Shown here: positions 34,421 through 42,113 of the stretch, piece by piece
How positions within the stretch are numbered: the first letter of the stretch is position 1
Layout: each line of letters starts with the position of its first letter
Assembly: GCA_900316995.1 (NCBI GenBank)
Contig: ONEZ01000006.1
Location: forward strand, 62,001 to 126,000
Direction of reading: 5' to 3'
DNA: 64,000 nt
From: an uncultured Bacteroidales bacterium
GTDB lineage: Bacteria > Bacteroidota > Bacteroidia > Bacteroidales > Paludibacteraceae
Program-made: the position numbers and the translations under genes
The notes under the pieces: generated by a model
Databases searched by the model: none
The model's input: the letters and a program-made list of their open reading frames with translations, nothing else
What the model was told of the DNA's origin: nothing

Positions 34421-34552
34421 ATGAGGCGGAAGAGTCAAGTGGCAAGTGCAAAGGCCAGCGGCGAGGCTGTACAGGACGTATCAATAAGCAACCTTGCAAG
34501 CGGTGTCTATGTAGTGCGTGTAGGCAACACAGTCGCCAAGATTGTAAAGTAA
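34421..34552 (+). pseudogene. Orphan T9SS type A tail fragment
   Basis: An ATG-initiated frame of 43 codons whose last 36 (from 34442) match the C-terminal end of surface proteins 1 and 2 (ASAKASGEAVQDVSISNLAS, then GVYVVRVGN and KIVK). Nothing upstream belongs to a surface protein: sequence before 34442 is unrelated. It is the truncated 3' end of a lost gene, or a silent cassette waiting for inversion of the neighbouring segment. Confidence 0.8.
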
Positions 34553-34564
34553 TAAGGTAAGGAA

Positions 34565-34690
34565 ATGAAAAAAGTAAATTATGAAGCTCCTAAAATGGAG
34601 CGTATGGGAATGGAAGCAGAATGTGCTATCATGGCAGGAAGCGGCGGCTACAGTCCGTTGGTTCCAGGAGGAACAAACCATGATGAATAA
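34565..34690 (+). CDS. Small peptide 2 of the KMER family (41 aa)
   Basis: A 41-residue ORF 12 bases after the orphan tail fragment, with the same GGTAAGGAA ribosome site as peptide 1. It opens MKKVNYEAPKMERMGMEAEC, then AIMAGSGGYSPLVPGG and a short acidic end (NHDE). The MAGS-x-x-Y/G-S segment is shared with peptide 3. Its presence without a complete surface gene in front suggests that it is expressed only after recombination, or by itself. Confidence 0.72.
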   Translation: MKKVNYEAPKMERMGMEAECAIMAGSGGYSPLVPGGTNHDE

Positions 34691-34716
34691 GCACACAGAG
34701 TTTCTGTAGATGTATC

Positions 34717-34750
34717 CCGCCCCGCCATCATATATGGTAGGGCGGAATGT
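34717..34750 (+). terminator. Terminator after peptide gene 2
   Basis: CCGCCCCGCCAT pairs imperfectly with ATGGTAGGGCGG, followed by AATGTTTTAAAATTT. Confidence 0.7.
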
Positions 34751-34992
34751 TTTAAAATTTAAGTTTTTTTATGTTAACTGATTTAACATCAAAATATTAA
34801 CTTTTGATTTAATTTTTGTAACTGGCGGTTACAATTTAAGAGGTTTTTAACATTTGAAGCGGGAATTGGTACATCGGGGTGATTTTTACATTTGGATTTT
34901 TGATTATATTTTTGCAAAAAAAAATCAAAGGTAACCAGCAAAACTATGCAAAAGATTAGCAACTTTGCAGTGTGCTGTCAAATGTGCAGCTT

Positions 34993-35128
34993 ATGAAATT
35001 AACCAAGCAAGAAAAAGACCTTATTGAGGCAATACTATTTTACAAAAAAATTAGAAAAAGAGAATAGGTTATTTACAGATTACATTCTCTATCTGAGAGG
35101 TTATATTGAAAATGTATTAGAAAGTTAA
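34993..35128 (+). pseudogene. Small frameshifted ORF
   Basis: ATG at 34993 reads MKLTKQEKDLIEAILFYKK and ends early at TAG because of one extra A in a run of seven A. Removing it gives a 44-residue protein ending LRGYIENVLES at 35128, nine bases before the next ATG. The first 30 bases of this gene are also present in the truncated duplicate at 41574-41774. Confidence 0.55.
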
Positions 35129-35137
35129 ATTTTTAAC

Positions 35138-35338
35138 ATGGAAACAGTTATAGCAAAAAGACAGACATCTGTGCGTCAAATTTTGGAACCGATAATTCTT
35201 AATATTAGTTGGGCGGAAATATCTCGTGATTATTTTGGTAAGTCAAGGTCTTGGCTGTACCAGAAGTTCACAGGTTTTGACGGCCATTCAAGCACTGATT
35301 TTACAGATAAAGAACGACAGATAATGAAAGAATTGTAA
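35138..35338 (+). CDS. DUF5053-like small protein, possibly truncated
   Basis: A 66-residue protein with the segment ISWAEISRDYFGKSRSWLYQKFTGFDGHSSTDFTDKERQ read in parts, a pattern seen in small DUF5053-type Bacteroidales proteins that resemble DNA-binding domains (FGKSRSWLYQ as a recognition helix). After its TAA the same frame stays open for 61 codons to 35524, so an in-frame stop may have split a longer gene. Its 3' part is duplicated at about 41679-41774. Confidence 0.5.
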   Translation: METVIAKRQTSVRQILEPIILNISWAEISRDYFGKSRSWLYQKFTGFDGHSSTDFTDKERQIMKEL

Positions 35339-35392
35339 TACCATACACTCACACAGAGGCTCTTCTCGAATGTATTAGAGATACTGTCACTG

Positions 35393-35524
35393 ATGGTAAA
35401 GGGATGGGATTTACACACTAATAAGGAATTAGATCCTAATGAAGTTGTGGCTTATAGAACAGATTGTGTGTCAGAATATAATGATATGTTTATAGACGAT
35501 TCAAATTTGAATAACTTATGGTGA
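35393..35524 (+). CDS. Short ORF upstream of DUF4325 (possible gene fragment)
   Basis: In the same frame as the preceding ORF but beyond its stop. From the ATG at 35393 it encodes 43 residues (opening MVKGWDLHTNKELDPNEVVA, ending DDSNLNNLW) and its stop overlaps the DUF4325 start codon. The acidic, folded-looking composition suggests a real gene remnant. Confidence 0.35.
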   Translation: MVKGWDLHTNKELDPNEVVAYRTDCVSEYNDMFIDDSNLNNLW

Positions 35525-35817
35525 GGTTTAGTTTTGCTAATTTTGGGAAAGACCTTGGCACAAGGCAGCTTGGCGTCAAGGCAAGGAATGCTCTTATGCC
35601 TTTGTTGTCAAAAGACGAACGTGTTGTTCTGGATTTTACTGGAGTGAATGTGGTTTCCAATTCATTTGCCGATGAATGCATTGCAAAACTTTTAATGGAG
35701 ATGTCTTTGGATGAGTTAAAAAGTAAGACCACTTTCACTGGTCTAAATAAGATTGCAGAAGCATGTGTGCTTACTGCGTTACAGAGACGCTACATGGTGA
35801 TAAAGCGACAGTCATAA
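35518..35817 (+). CDS. STAS-like DUF4325 protein
   Basis: A 99-residue protein matching the STAS-like DUF4325 pattern: an N-terminal FGKDLGTRQLGVKARNAL segment, a VVLDFTGVNVVSNSFADECIAKLL core (the conserved Asp-Phe-x-Gly-V-x-x-x-(S)-x-S-F-x-D/A-E), and a final helix. Members occur beside ATP-binding proteins and short accessory genes in mobile regions; here only ORF fragments precede it. Signalling or regulatory function is inferred from the fold. Confidence 0.75.
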   Translation: MVRFSFANFGKDLGTRQLGVKARNALMPLLSKDERVVLDFTGVNVVSNSFADECIAKLLMEMSLDELKSKTTFTGLNKIAEACVLTALQRRYMVIKRQS

Positions 35818-35845
35818 ATTTCGAATAAATAATTAAAAGATTCCC

Positions 35846-36030
35846 CCGCCCCGCCATCATGTATGACGGGGCGGAGTGTTTTAAAATTTAAGATTTTTTA
35901 TGTTAACTGACTTAACATCAAAACATTAACTTTTGGTTTAATTACTGTAACTGCCAGTTGCAATTTAAGACAAATTTAACATTTGAGGCGCATTTTGGCT
36001 CATCAGGGTGATTTTTTTATTTGGCACATA
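35846..36030. repeat. Terminator plus third copy of the AT-rich intergenic repeat
   Basis: CCGCCCCGCCATCAT pairs with ATGACGGGGCGG (35846-35874). It is followed by TTAACATCAAAACATTAAC and a CATCAGGGTGATTTTT motif, as in the arms of the large inverted repeat, then a TATCTTTG box (about 36037-36044) that could drive the higBA remnant. The 354-base gap 35818-36171 holds nothing else. Confidence 0.75.
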
Positions 36031-36171
36031 CCTTTTATCTTTGCCACGAACAACATAACACAACATCGAAGTCTTTTAACAGGTTCACAGGAATTACACT
36101 GTGATAATTATGATTCACCGAATATAATTTTGTAATTAATAATTTATTACATAACTTTACACCCTGAAAAA

Positions 36172-36324
36172 ATGAGAGTAATCGCAAGAAGAACACTCAT
36201 TGAGTTTTACACGCAAAACACGCAGTCAACGGAGGCTCTTGAAGTCAGACCGTCATTTGTTTATATCAGATTTATAGGCACGCATAGTGACTATGACAGA
36301 ATTAAGGACATAGAAAACATATAA
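36172..36324 (+). pseudogene. higB: HigB-type toxin with in-frame internal deletion
   Basis: Only 50 codons: the start (MRVIARRTLIEFYTQNTQS) and the end (FVYIRFIGTHSDYDRIKDI) match HigB toxins of about 95-100 residues, but the middle, including the conserved W-rich helix and the NxxRL strand, is missing. The frame is intact, so a short nonfunctional product could still be made. The antitoxin gene follows two bases later. Confidence 0.78.
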
Positions 36325-36326
36325 CC

Positions 36327-36689
36327 ATGGCACAGATAAAAACAGAAGAAGCGTACAACGCTACATTAAAAAGGATAGAGGAGCTTGAAAAAACGGTAGA
36401 TGACAACACTCCAAATAATACTCCTGAATATCTGGAGCTTGACATGCTTTGTGATTTGATTGAAGAGTATGAGGCTATACACTATCCTATTGGGAAACCT
36501 TCACTGGTTGACACCATAAAGTTACGTATGTATGAGCTTGGGCTAAACCAGAAAAGTGTGGCGGCAATGCTTGGTATAAGCGCACCACGCCTGAGTGAGA
36601 TAATGACAGGCAAAGCAGAACCGTCACTGTCTATAGCACGAGCACTGTATCAGAAACTCAACATCTCCGCTGATGTGATTTTAGGGTAA
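36327..36689 (+). CDS. higA: HigA-type antitoxin
   Basis: A 120-residue antitoxin. Residues 1-70 are the acidic helical region typical of this HigA subtype (ELDMLCDLIEEYEAIHYPIGKPSL), and residues 75-118 an XRE helix-turn-helix (LNQKSVAAMLGISAPRLSEIMTGKAEPS). It is complete while its toxin partner is deleted. The hairpin at 36702-36740 is its terminator. Confidence 0.88.
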   Translation: MAQIKTEEAYNATLKRIEELEKTVDDNTPNNTPEYLELDMLCDLIEEYEAIHYPIGKPSLVDTIKLRMYELGLNQKSVAAMLGISAPRLSEIMTGKAEPSLSIARALYQKLNISADVILG

Positions 36690-36701
36690 ATCATAAATTT
36701 T

Positions 36702-36745
36702 CTGCGGCTCACCACTTCACTATGACGGGGCGGAGTGTTTTATAC
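36702..36745 (+). terminator. Terminator after higA
   Basis: GCGGCTCACCACTTCACT followed by GACGGGGCGGAGTGTTTTA; a hybrid of the two terminator types in this island. Confidence 0.5.
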
Positions 36746-36784
36746 TCTTTTACAGATGCCTGTTTGTTTTTGAATTTTTATTTT

Positions 36785-36792
36785 GTATTTTT
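36785..36792 (+). promoter_or_regulatory. -7 box for the AAA-ATPase gene
   Basis: TATTTTTG, 26 bases before the ATG at 36819. Confidence 0.5.
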
Positions 36793-36818
36793 GCAGTTAC
36801 AAATGTTTGGAGTCTGTT

Positions 36819-38375
36819 ATGCCATTGCCATTCAAAAAATACCCTATAGGCATCTACACTTTTGAGGAGATTGTAGGCGATAATTATCTATACGTGGATA
36901 AAACCGCTCATGTGTATAATATCACGCACAATTTCAAGTATGTTTTTCTAAGCCGTCCGCGCAGGTTTGGGAAGAGCCTTCTTGTGAATACACTGCAATG
37001 CTACTTTGAGGCTCGCAAAGAGCTGTTTGAGGGGAAGGCGCTTGCACAGATGGAGACAGAGTGGATTAAGCACCCTGTGCTCAGGTTTGATATGAGCAGC
37101 CTGAAAAACAAGAAGGTGGAATATGTAGAGAGCGGACTTGACACTCTACTGCTTAGATATGAAAAGGAGTATGGCATAGAGAACCCCAGAAAAACTTTTG
37201 GAGACAGGTTGCAAGCCCTTATAAATGCAGCCGTGGAACAAACCGGCCAGAAGGTGGTTCTGCTTATAGACGAGTATGACTCCCCAATGCTTGAGGTGTT
37301 CCATGACAAGGAGAAGCTCTCCGAGGTGCGCAGCATACTAACAAACTTTTACGGGCCAATCAAGATATGCGACGCACAGCTTAGGTTTGGATTTATTACA
37401 GGCATCACCAAGTTCAGCCAGATGGGCATATTCTCAGGCATAAACAATCTTATGGATATTAGCATGCTTGATGAGTATTCAGATATATGCGGCATATCAA
37501 AAGAGGAGCTGTTAACACAGTGTAAGCCTGACATTGAGTCTATGGCAGAGAGAATGCAATATTCAAACTATGATATGGTCAATAAGCTTACAGAAAGTTA
37601 TGACGGTTACCATTTCTCCGAGAATTCAAAAGACATATTTAATCCATATAGCTTAATTAAAGCTTTTGCAACAAACAAATTAGGACAATATTGGTTTGAT
37701 AGCGGAACACCCACTTTCCTGTTTGAACAATTAAGGCACTTCAAAACCAGACTTGCGGATTTGGACGGTCAGAAGGTTATGGAGTCAAGCTTCAGCGTGT
37801 CGCCAGAGGTTGCTACGTCAGCATTGCCATTGCTATACCAATCTGGATATCTGACTATTAAGGATTATGACCAGCGTTTTATGCAATATACACTTGGATA
37901 TCCTAACAAGGAGGTTAGAATTGGTTTCCTTGATGCGCTGCTGCCATCAGTGGCAGATGTTTCCGATGCAGCCAAAGGCGCTGTGCTCATCGGGGTAACC
38001 ACCGCCCTTGAAGCAGGCGATGTGGATGCTGCGATGGAGAGCATAAAGGCGTTCATAGCCTCAATGCCATATCATTACGACAACACCAAGGAGGCCGATT
38101 TCCAGACCATAATGTACATCATCTTCTCTCTGCTGGGAATGTATGTTAAGGTGGAGGTGTCATCAGCGATAGGGCGTGCAGACGCCATAGTGGAGACAAA
38201 AGACTACGTTTATATTATAGAGTACAAGGTGAACCGGAGTGCAGAAGAAGCCCTCCGGCAGATAGATGAGAAAGGCTACGCCACTCCATATCTGTCAGAC
38301 CCTCGCAAACTGATTAAAGTAGGCATGAACTTCTCATCGGAGCTGAGAGGACTGGAAAGCTGGATGACTGCATAA
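36819..38375 (+). CDS. AAA-ATPase / PD-(D/E)XK nuclease family protein
   Basis: A 518-residue member of the large Bacteroidetes family combining an AAA-ATPase-like domain (PF09820-like) with a C-terminal nuclease fold (DUF1703/PDDEXK_9). The N-terminus has the conserved PFKKYPIGIYTFEEIV and YVDKT; the P-loop is RPRRFGKSLLVNTL near residue 47; Walker B-like VVLLIDEYDSPML follows. The C-terminus carries GRADAIVETKDYVYIIEYKV, with the Asp and Glu-x-Lys of the active site. These genes are present in many copies in Bacteroidales genomes; their role is unknown. Confidence 0.9.
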   Translation: MPLPFKKYPIGIYTFEEIVGDNYLYVDKTAHVYNITHNFKYVFLSRPRRFGKSLLVNTLQCYFEARKELFEGKALAQMETEWIKHPVLRFDMSSLKNKKVEYVESGLDTLLLRYEKEYGIENPRKTFGDRLQALINAAVEQTGQKVVLLIDEYDSPMLEVFHDKEKLSEVRSILTNFYGPIKICDAQLRFGFITGITKFSQMGIFSGINNLMDISMLDEYSDICGISKEELLTQCKPDIESMAERMQYSNYDMVNKLTESYDGYHFSENSKDIFNPYSLIKAFATNKLGQYWFDSGTPTFLFEQLRHFKTRLADLDGQKVMESSFSVSPEVATSALPLLYQSGYLTIKDYDQRFMQYTLGYPNKEVRIGFLDALLPSVADVSDAAKGAVLIGVTTALEAGDVDAAMESIKAFIASMPYHYDNTKEADFQTIMYIIFSLLGMYVKVEVSSAIGRADAIVETKDYVYIIEYKVNRSAEEALRQIDEKGYATPYLSDPRKLIKVGMNFSSELRGLESWMTA

Positions 38376-38504
38376 TTAGCACTACACACCATATCTTTCA
38401 ACCACACGGCGCACACATTTCTTTAACATTTTTTTGCTATCTAAGACTAAGAATCACTAAAACAAATTTAGTGGTTTTTAGTCTTTTTTTTGTTGAAAAT
38501 TATC

Positions 38505-38619
38505 GCCCGTTAAAAATCACAGTATGAACTAATTAAATTGTAAAATACAATTAACAAAAAAATACATTATTAACCCGCAGGACTGCCTAATGGCAATGCC
38601 TTGCAAAAAACTAAAAATT
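38505..38619 (+). promoter_or_regulatory. Conserved leader of surface protein 2
   Basis: Contains TATCGCCCGTTAAAA, then ATTGTAAAATACAAT and the GCAGG-GCC-TAAT-GGC hairpin before the start; about 90 percent identical to the leader of surface protein 1 and sharing CGCCCGTTAAA and TTATTAACC with that of surface protein 3. Confidence 0.65.
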
Positions 38620-41322
38620 ATGAGAAAACTTTACTTATTTATTATGGCTGCGCTGCTGCTGTTAAGTAGCTCAAATGCATTTGCTGAGGTAATTGCTACC
38701 GTCGGCAGTACAGAATTCGACACGGACAATTATGAGGGAAGTATAAAGAAAACCCTTATAGCCGCATTAGATGCCTCCTCCAATATGGCTGAAGCAATAC
38801 TACAAAAAGACATTACACCTGAAGAAGCTATTGTGATTTCTGCAGATAAGAAACACTATCTTGATTTAAATAATCATACAATTACACGTTACGGGTATAT
38901 CTTTGACGTCTATGGTGCACTTGATATTGATGGCACTGGAACATTATATTCAACGCGTTATAGTGGTGCACCTGTTATCATATATGTAACCGGCACGTCT
39001 GCCCCAGATGAACCATATAATCACGTATTAAATATTGGAGAGAACGTAACACTAAAGTGCGAGGTAGGATATGGTATTGGTGTTTACAAAGTGGATGACG
39101 GAGATTGTTCCTATGGAGTTGAAATCAATGTCAACGGAACTATTCAAACCAGATCCGGAATTACAATTCTTGGCACTATACAAAGAACATCTGGCAACGT
39201 CCCTGTGATAAACATAGGTGATAATGCTGTTATCACTGGAGGATGTGGAGACAATGCCTCAATCTACGCCGCAGGTTACGGTATCTGGAACATAGGCGCA
39301 GCTACTCTTAAAGCAGGCACTCCTATATACGCAAAGTCAGGTGTTATTAACATAGACGGTGCCACTATTGAGGCTTGTGGTGCAAAAGCAGATCCACAAC
39401 CATACAATAATGGTTTTTACTCAACCGGCGATGCCATTGTAATGGATACTAACACAAGCTACGCTGGTGCTGTACTCCTCAATATATACGGCGATGCAAA
39501 AATTACATCAACCAATGGCTACGCAATTCAGGAGGTTATTACAAATGGTACAACTTCATCTGCCGCTGGTATAGCAATTTCAGGAGACAACACAGTTATT
39601 GATGGTGCCGCCGGTTCATTACAGATGACAGAGAACTTTAAGGATGCCATGAAGGATGGTTCAAGCGAGACATACCAGTGGGTTCTCAACGGTATAGCAG
39701 GTGGCGTTTACTCAAAGGTTCCTGGTGTTGTTGCTGACGGCTATGTGGCACAGGAGGTTGAGATTGGCGGCAAGAAATACTATAAGGTTGTAGTTGCAGA
39801 TCCAGAGGCTCCTGCTCCTGCATCGCAGACCACATATATTGTTAATAACACAGAGTGGGACTACTCAGTTGAGTATAAGAACAGCTCAGCATTGGTTATA
39901 ACCACAGGTAACACACTTAAAGTTAAAGGTGTGAACGTTAACCGTACCAGCAGCGAGGATGTTTCAAAGGTTACAGTGGAGGCAGGCGCAGCACTTGTAG
40001 TTGGCTCAGAGGGCATGCAGACAAACGATGCCAAGGCACTTCTCTTAGAGTCTGACGCAGAGAACGGCATGGGTATGCTGCTGTATGACGGCTCAACCAC
40101 AGCAACCAGCCCATACGGCACAGCAGAGCTGTACCTGTATTCTAAGAAAATAGCAGACGACAATTACATATGGCAACATTTTGGAATTCCAACCGTTGCC
40201 ACACCATCCATTGAAAAGAATGTTACAATTTCAGTAAATAAGTGGGATGTTAAGAAAGGCTGGATATGGGACGGCGGTTCTTCTGTACTTACAGACGCAT
40301 GGACAGGCTTCAACATAGCAACAAATCATGAGGAGGCTGGTTCAATTGTTAAATTTAGCGGTCAACTCATTGGTAACGATGATGCGACCCTCGTACTTGA
40401 CAAGTATGGTTACAATGCATTAGCGAACAGCTACACTGCTCCTGCAAACCTAAAGAGTGTTATAGATGCAGTATATGACGCTTCTACAGATGGTGCCGTT
40501 TGGATTTATTCAGCAAAAGAGGCTCTTGAAACTGGAATTAAGCAATTCCATTCATTTGGATCTGATACCCCTGAAGATGAATCTCTTAATCCAATGCAGG
40601 CATTCTTTGTTCTCCATGAAAGCGACGCTTCTGACAATGCCACAATAAACTATGAGGAGGCTGTTCTCGGCTACAACACACGTGACGCTGTGGCTAACGA
40701 TTACAACAAGGCCACATTGAAAATCACAGGCGGAGGTGAGGCTGACGAGTTCACCATATATGAGGGTGAGCAGTTCTCTGCATCCGCTATGGATAAGGGT
40801 TATGACATCAAGCAGATGAACCATGACTTCATTCAGATATACGCAGTGCAGAATGGTGAGAACTACTCATCAGTAGCTACTGATGACGCAGAAAATCTTG
40901 AGCTAACAATCAAGACCAAGGCAGCCACACAATACACTCTTTCATTCAGCGGTATTTCTGAGGGTTACGGAGTCAAGCTCACAGATGTTAAGTCTGGCGC
41001 AGAGATAGAGGTTGGTAATGACAAGACATACACCTTCACAGCTGACGCTAACACCACTGCAGTACGCTTCCGCTTCGGCAAGAGCGAGGTGTCTGCCGAC
41101 GAGGCAAATGCAGACGCTGTTAAGATTTGGAGCGCAAACGGCAGCCTGTTCGTAGAGGGCAACGCTGCAGAGGCTGACATTGAGATTATCAACTTGAGCG
41201 GTGTTAAGGTTGCAAGTGCAAAGGCCAACGGTGAGGCTGTACAGGCCGTATCAATAAGCAACCTTGCAAGCGGTGTCTATGTAGTGCGTGTAGGCAACAC
41301 TGCCGCCAAGATTGTAAAATAA
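38620..41322 (+). CDS. T9SS type A surface protein 2
   Basis: 900 residues from the ATG at 38620 (MRKLYLFIMAALLLLSSSNAFA signal); an ATG at 38590 lies in the leader hairpin. The N-terminal half is beta-helix-like (LDLNNHTITRYGYIFDVYG, VLNIGENVTLKC, IYAAGYGIWNIGAATL). A conserved middle module has LLLESDAENGMG and WQHFGIPTV. The tail is type A (SANGSLFVEG, IINLSGVKVASAK, ISNLASGVYVVRVGN, KIVK). Residues about 58-195 are nearly identical, also in DNA, to part of surface protein 3, while the tail is nearly identical to that of surface protein 1: a mosaic. Confidence 0.85.
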   Translation: MRKLYLFIMAALLLLSSSNAFAEVIATVGSTEFDTDNYEGSIKKTLIAALDASSNMAEAILQKDITPEEAIVISADKKHYLDLNNHTITRYGYIFDVYGALDIDGTGTLYSTRYSGAPVIIYVTGTSAPDEPYNHVLNIGENVTLKCEVGYGIGVYKVDDGDCSYGVEINVNGTIQTRSGITILGTIQRTSGNVPVINIGDNAVITGGCGDNASIYAAGYGIWNIGAATLKAGTPIYAKSGVINIDGATIEACGAKADPQPYNNGFYSTGDAIVMDTNTSYAGAVLLNIYGDAKITSTNGYAIQEVITNGTTSSAAGIAISGDNTVIDGAAGSLQMTENFKDAMKDGSSETYQWVLNGIAGGVYSKVPGVVADGYVAQEVEIGGKKYYKVVVADPEAPAPASQTTYIVNNTEWDYSVEYKNSSALVITTGNTLKVKGVNVNRTSSEDVSKVTVEAGAALVVGSEGMQTNDAKALLLESDAENGMGMLLYDGSTTATSPYGTAELYLYSKKIADDNYIWQHFGIPTVATPSIEKNVTISVNKWDVKKGWIWDGGSSVLTDAWTGFNIATNHEEAGSIVKFSGQLIGNDDATLVLDKYGYNALANSYTAPANLKSVIDAVYDASTDGAVWIYSAKEALETGIKQFHSFGSDTPEDESLNPMQAFFVLHESDASDNATINYEEAVLGYNTRDAVANDYNKATLKITGGGEADEFTIYEGEQFSASAMDKGYDIKQMNHDFIQIYAVQNGENYSSVATDDAENLELTIKTKAATQYTLSFSGISEGYGVKLTDVKSGAEIEVGNDKTYTFTADANTTAVRFRFGKSEVSADEANADAVKIWSANGSLFVEGNAAEADIEIINLSGVKVASAKANGEAVQAVSISNLASGVYVVRVGNTAAKIVK

Positions 41323-41334
41323 TACGGTACGGAA

Positions 41335-41451
41335 ATGAAAAAAGTAAATTATGAGGCTCCTAAGATGGAGCGTATGAACGTAGAGTCTGAGAGTGTTATC
41401 ATGGCTGGAAGCTATTCTTCACTGAATACAGATGGAATATTTAAGCCGTAA
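41335..41451 (+). CDS. Small peptide 3 of the KMER family (38 aa)
   Basis: A 38-residue ORF 12 bases after the surface protein 2 stop, with GGTACGGAA upstream. It opens MKKVNYEAPKMERMNVESES, then VIMAGSYSSL and ends NTDGIFKP. The spacer, ribosome site and first 14 residues match peptides 1 and 2 almost exactly, while the tail differs, pointing to selection on the N-terminal part or recent conversion of it. Confidence 0.75.
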   Translation: MKKVNYEAPKMERMNVESESVIMAGSYSSLNTDGIFKP

Positions 41452-41482
41452 CACAATATCGTAACTACATTACAATGCTCTT

Positions 41483-41518
41483 CCTCCCCACCATCATACA
41501 TGGTGGGGAGGAGTGTTT
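41483..41518 (+). terminator. Terminator after peptide gene 3
   Basis: CCTCCCCACCAT pairs perfectly with ATGGTGGGGAGG (41483-41512), followed by AGTGTTTTA. Confidence 0.85.
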
Positions 41519-41573
41519 TAAATGGGTGGAATTGGCGCATCGGGGTGATTTTTACATTTGGTTTTTTATATTT

Positions 41574-41774
41574 TTGCAAAAAAATCAAAGGTAACCAGCA
41601 AAACTATGCAAAAGATTAGTAACTTTGCAGTGTGCTGTCAAATGTGCAGCTTATGAAATTAACCAAGCAAGAAATTTGGTAAGTCAAGGTCTTGGCTGTA
41701 CCAGAAGTTCACAGGTTTTGACGGCCATTCAAGCACTGATTTTACAGATAAAGAACGACAGATAATGAAAGAAT
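41574..41774. repeat. Truncated duplicate of the 34.9-35.3 kb region
   Basis: Bases 41574-41674 match 34917-35022 and bases 41675-41774 match about 35237-35333, joined at AAGAAATTTGGTAAG. About 215 bases of the original are missing, removing most of the small ORF and the start of the DUF5053-like gene. The 441-base gap 41452-41892 holds only this remnant, two terminators and a promoter. Confidence 0.85.
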
Positions 41775-41778
41775 CTGC

Positions 41779-41815
41779 GGCTCACCACTTAACTGTGGTG
41801 GGCCGTGGTTTTTTG
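41779..41815 (+). terminator. Hairpin terminator
   Basis: GGCTCACCAC pairs with GTGGTGGGCC (a GT wobble aside) around TTAACT, followed by GTGGTTTTTTG. Confidence 0.75.
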
Positions 41816-41869
41816 ATACGGCGGGAATGGTTACATCGGGGTGATTTTGGTGGTTTGGATTATTTTTAA

Positions 41870-41877
41870 TAACTTTG
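41870..41877 (+). promoter_or_regulatory. -7 box for the PIN toxin-antitoxin pair
   Basis: TAACTTTG, 15 bases before the ATG at 41893, downstream of another copy of the ACATCGGGGTGATTTT motif. Confidence 0.6.
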
Positions 41878-41892
41878 CGGAAAAGAACTACT

Positions 41893-42105
41893 ATGCAGTC
41901 AACAGTATTTAATCCCATTCAAATTCATTTGCTTCAGATGTTCAATCTTGACAATACAGAAACCGGATTGACAGAAATGAAGAATGTGCTGTACAGTTAC
42001 TATTCTAAAAAAATGAAAGACAGATTCAATGAGCTTTGGGATAGCGGGAAACTTGATCAGCAGAGACTTGACCAGATTAACAAAATGGATTTGCACAAGC
42101 TATAG
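41893..42105 (+). CDS. Putative antitoxin of a PIN toxin pair
   Basis: A 70-residue protein ending eight bases before the PIN-domain gene. It has MQSTVFNPIQIHLLQMFNLD at the start, then an E-M-K-x-x-L-x-x-Y-Y-S-K-K-M helix and a GKLDQQRLDQINKMDLHKL end. This layout is typical of the short partner proteins of PIN toxins in Bacteroidetes (the partner often carries the LLQMFS.. opening). DNA-binding capacity is not evident from the sequence. Confidence 0.75.
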   Translation: MQSTVFNPIQIHLLQMFNLDNTETGLTEMKNVLYSYYSKKMKDRFNELWDSGKLDQQRLDQINKMDLHKL

Positions 42106-42113
42106 CCTTTATT

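Larger units (their letters stand above)
34442..34920. repeat. Right arm of the inverted repeat of about 475 bp
   Basis: The plus-strand copy of 30815-31288: tail codons, 12-base spacer, peptide gene 2, terminator and AT-rich promoter segment, ending near a TATATTTTTGC box. It is inverted relative to the left arm and encloses about 3.15 kb. Confidence 0.85.

Noticed and set aside
34369..34560. A 63-codon Cys/Arg-rich frame over the orphan tail
   Set aside because: It is the wrong phase of the T9SS tail fragment, whose true frame matches surface proteins 1 and 2.
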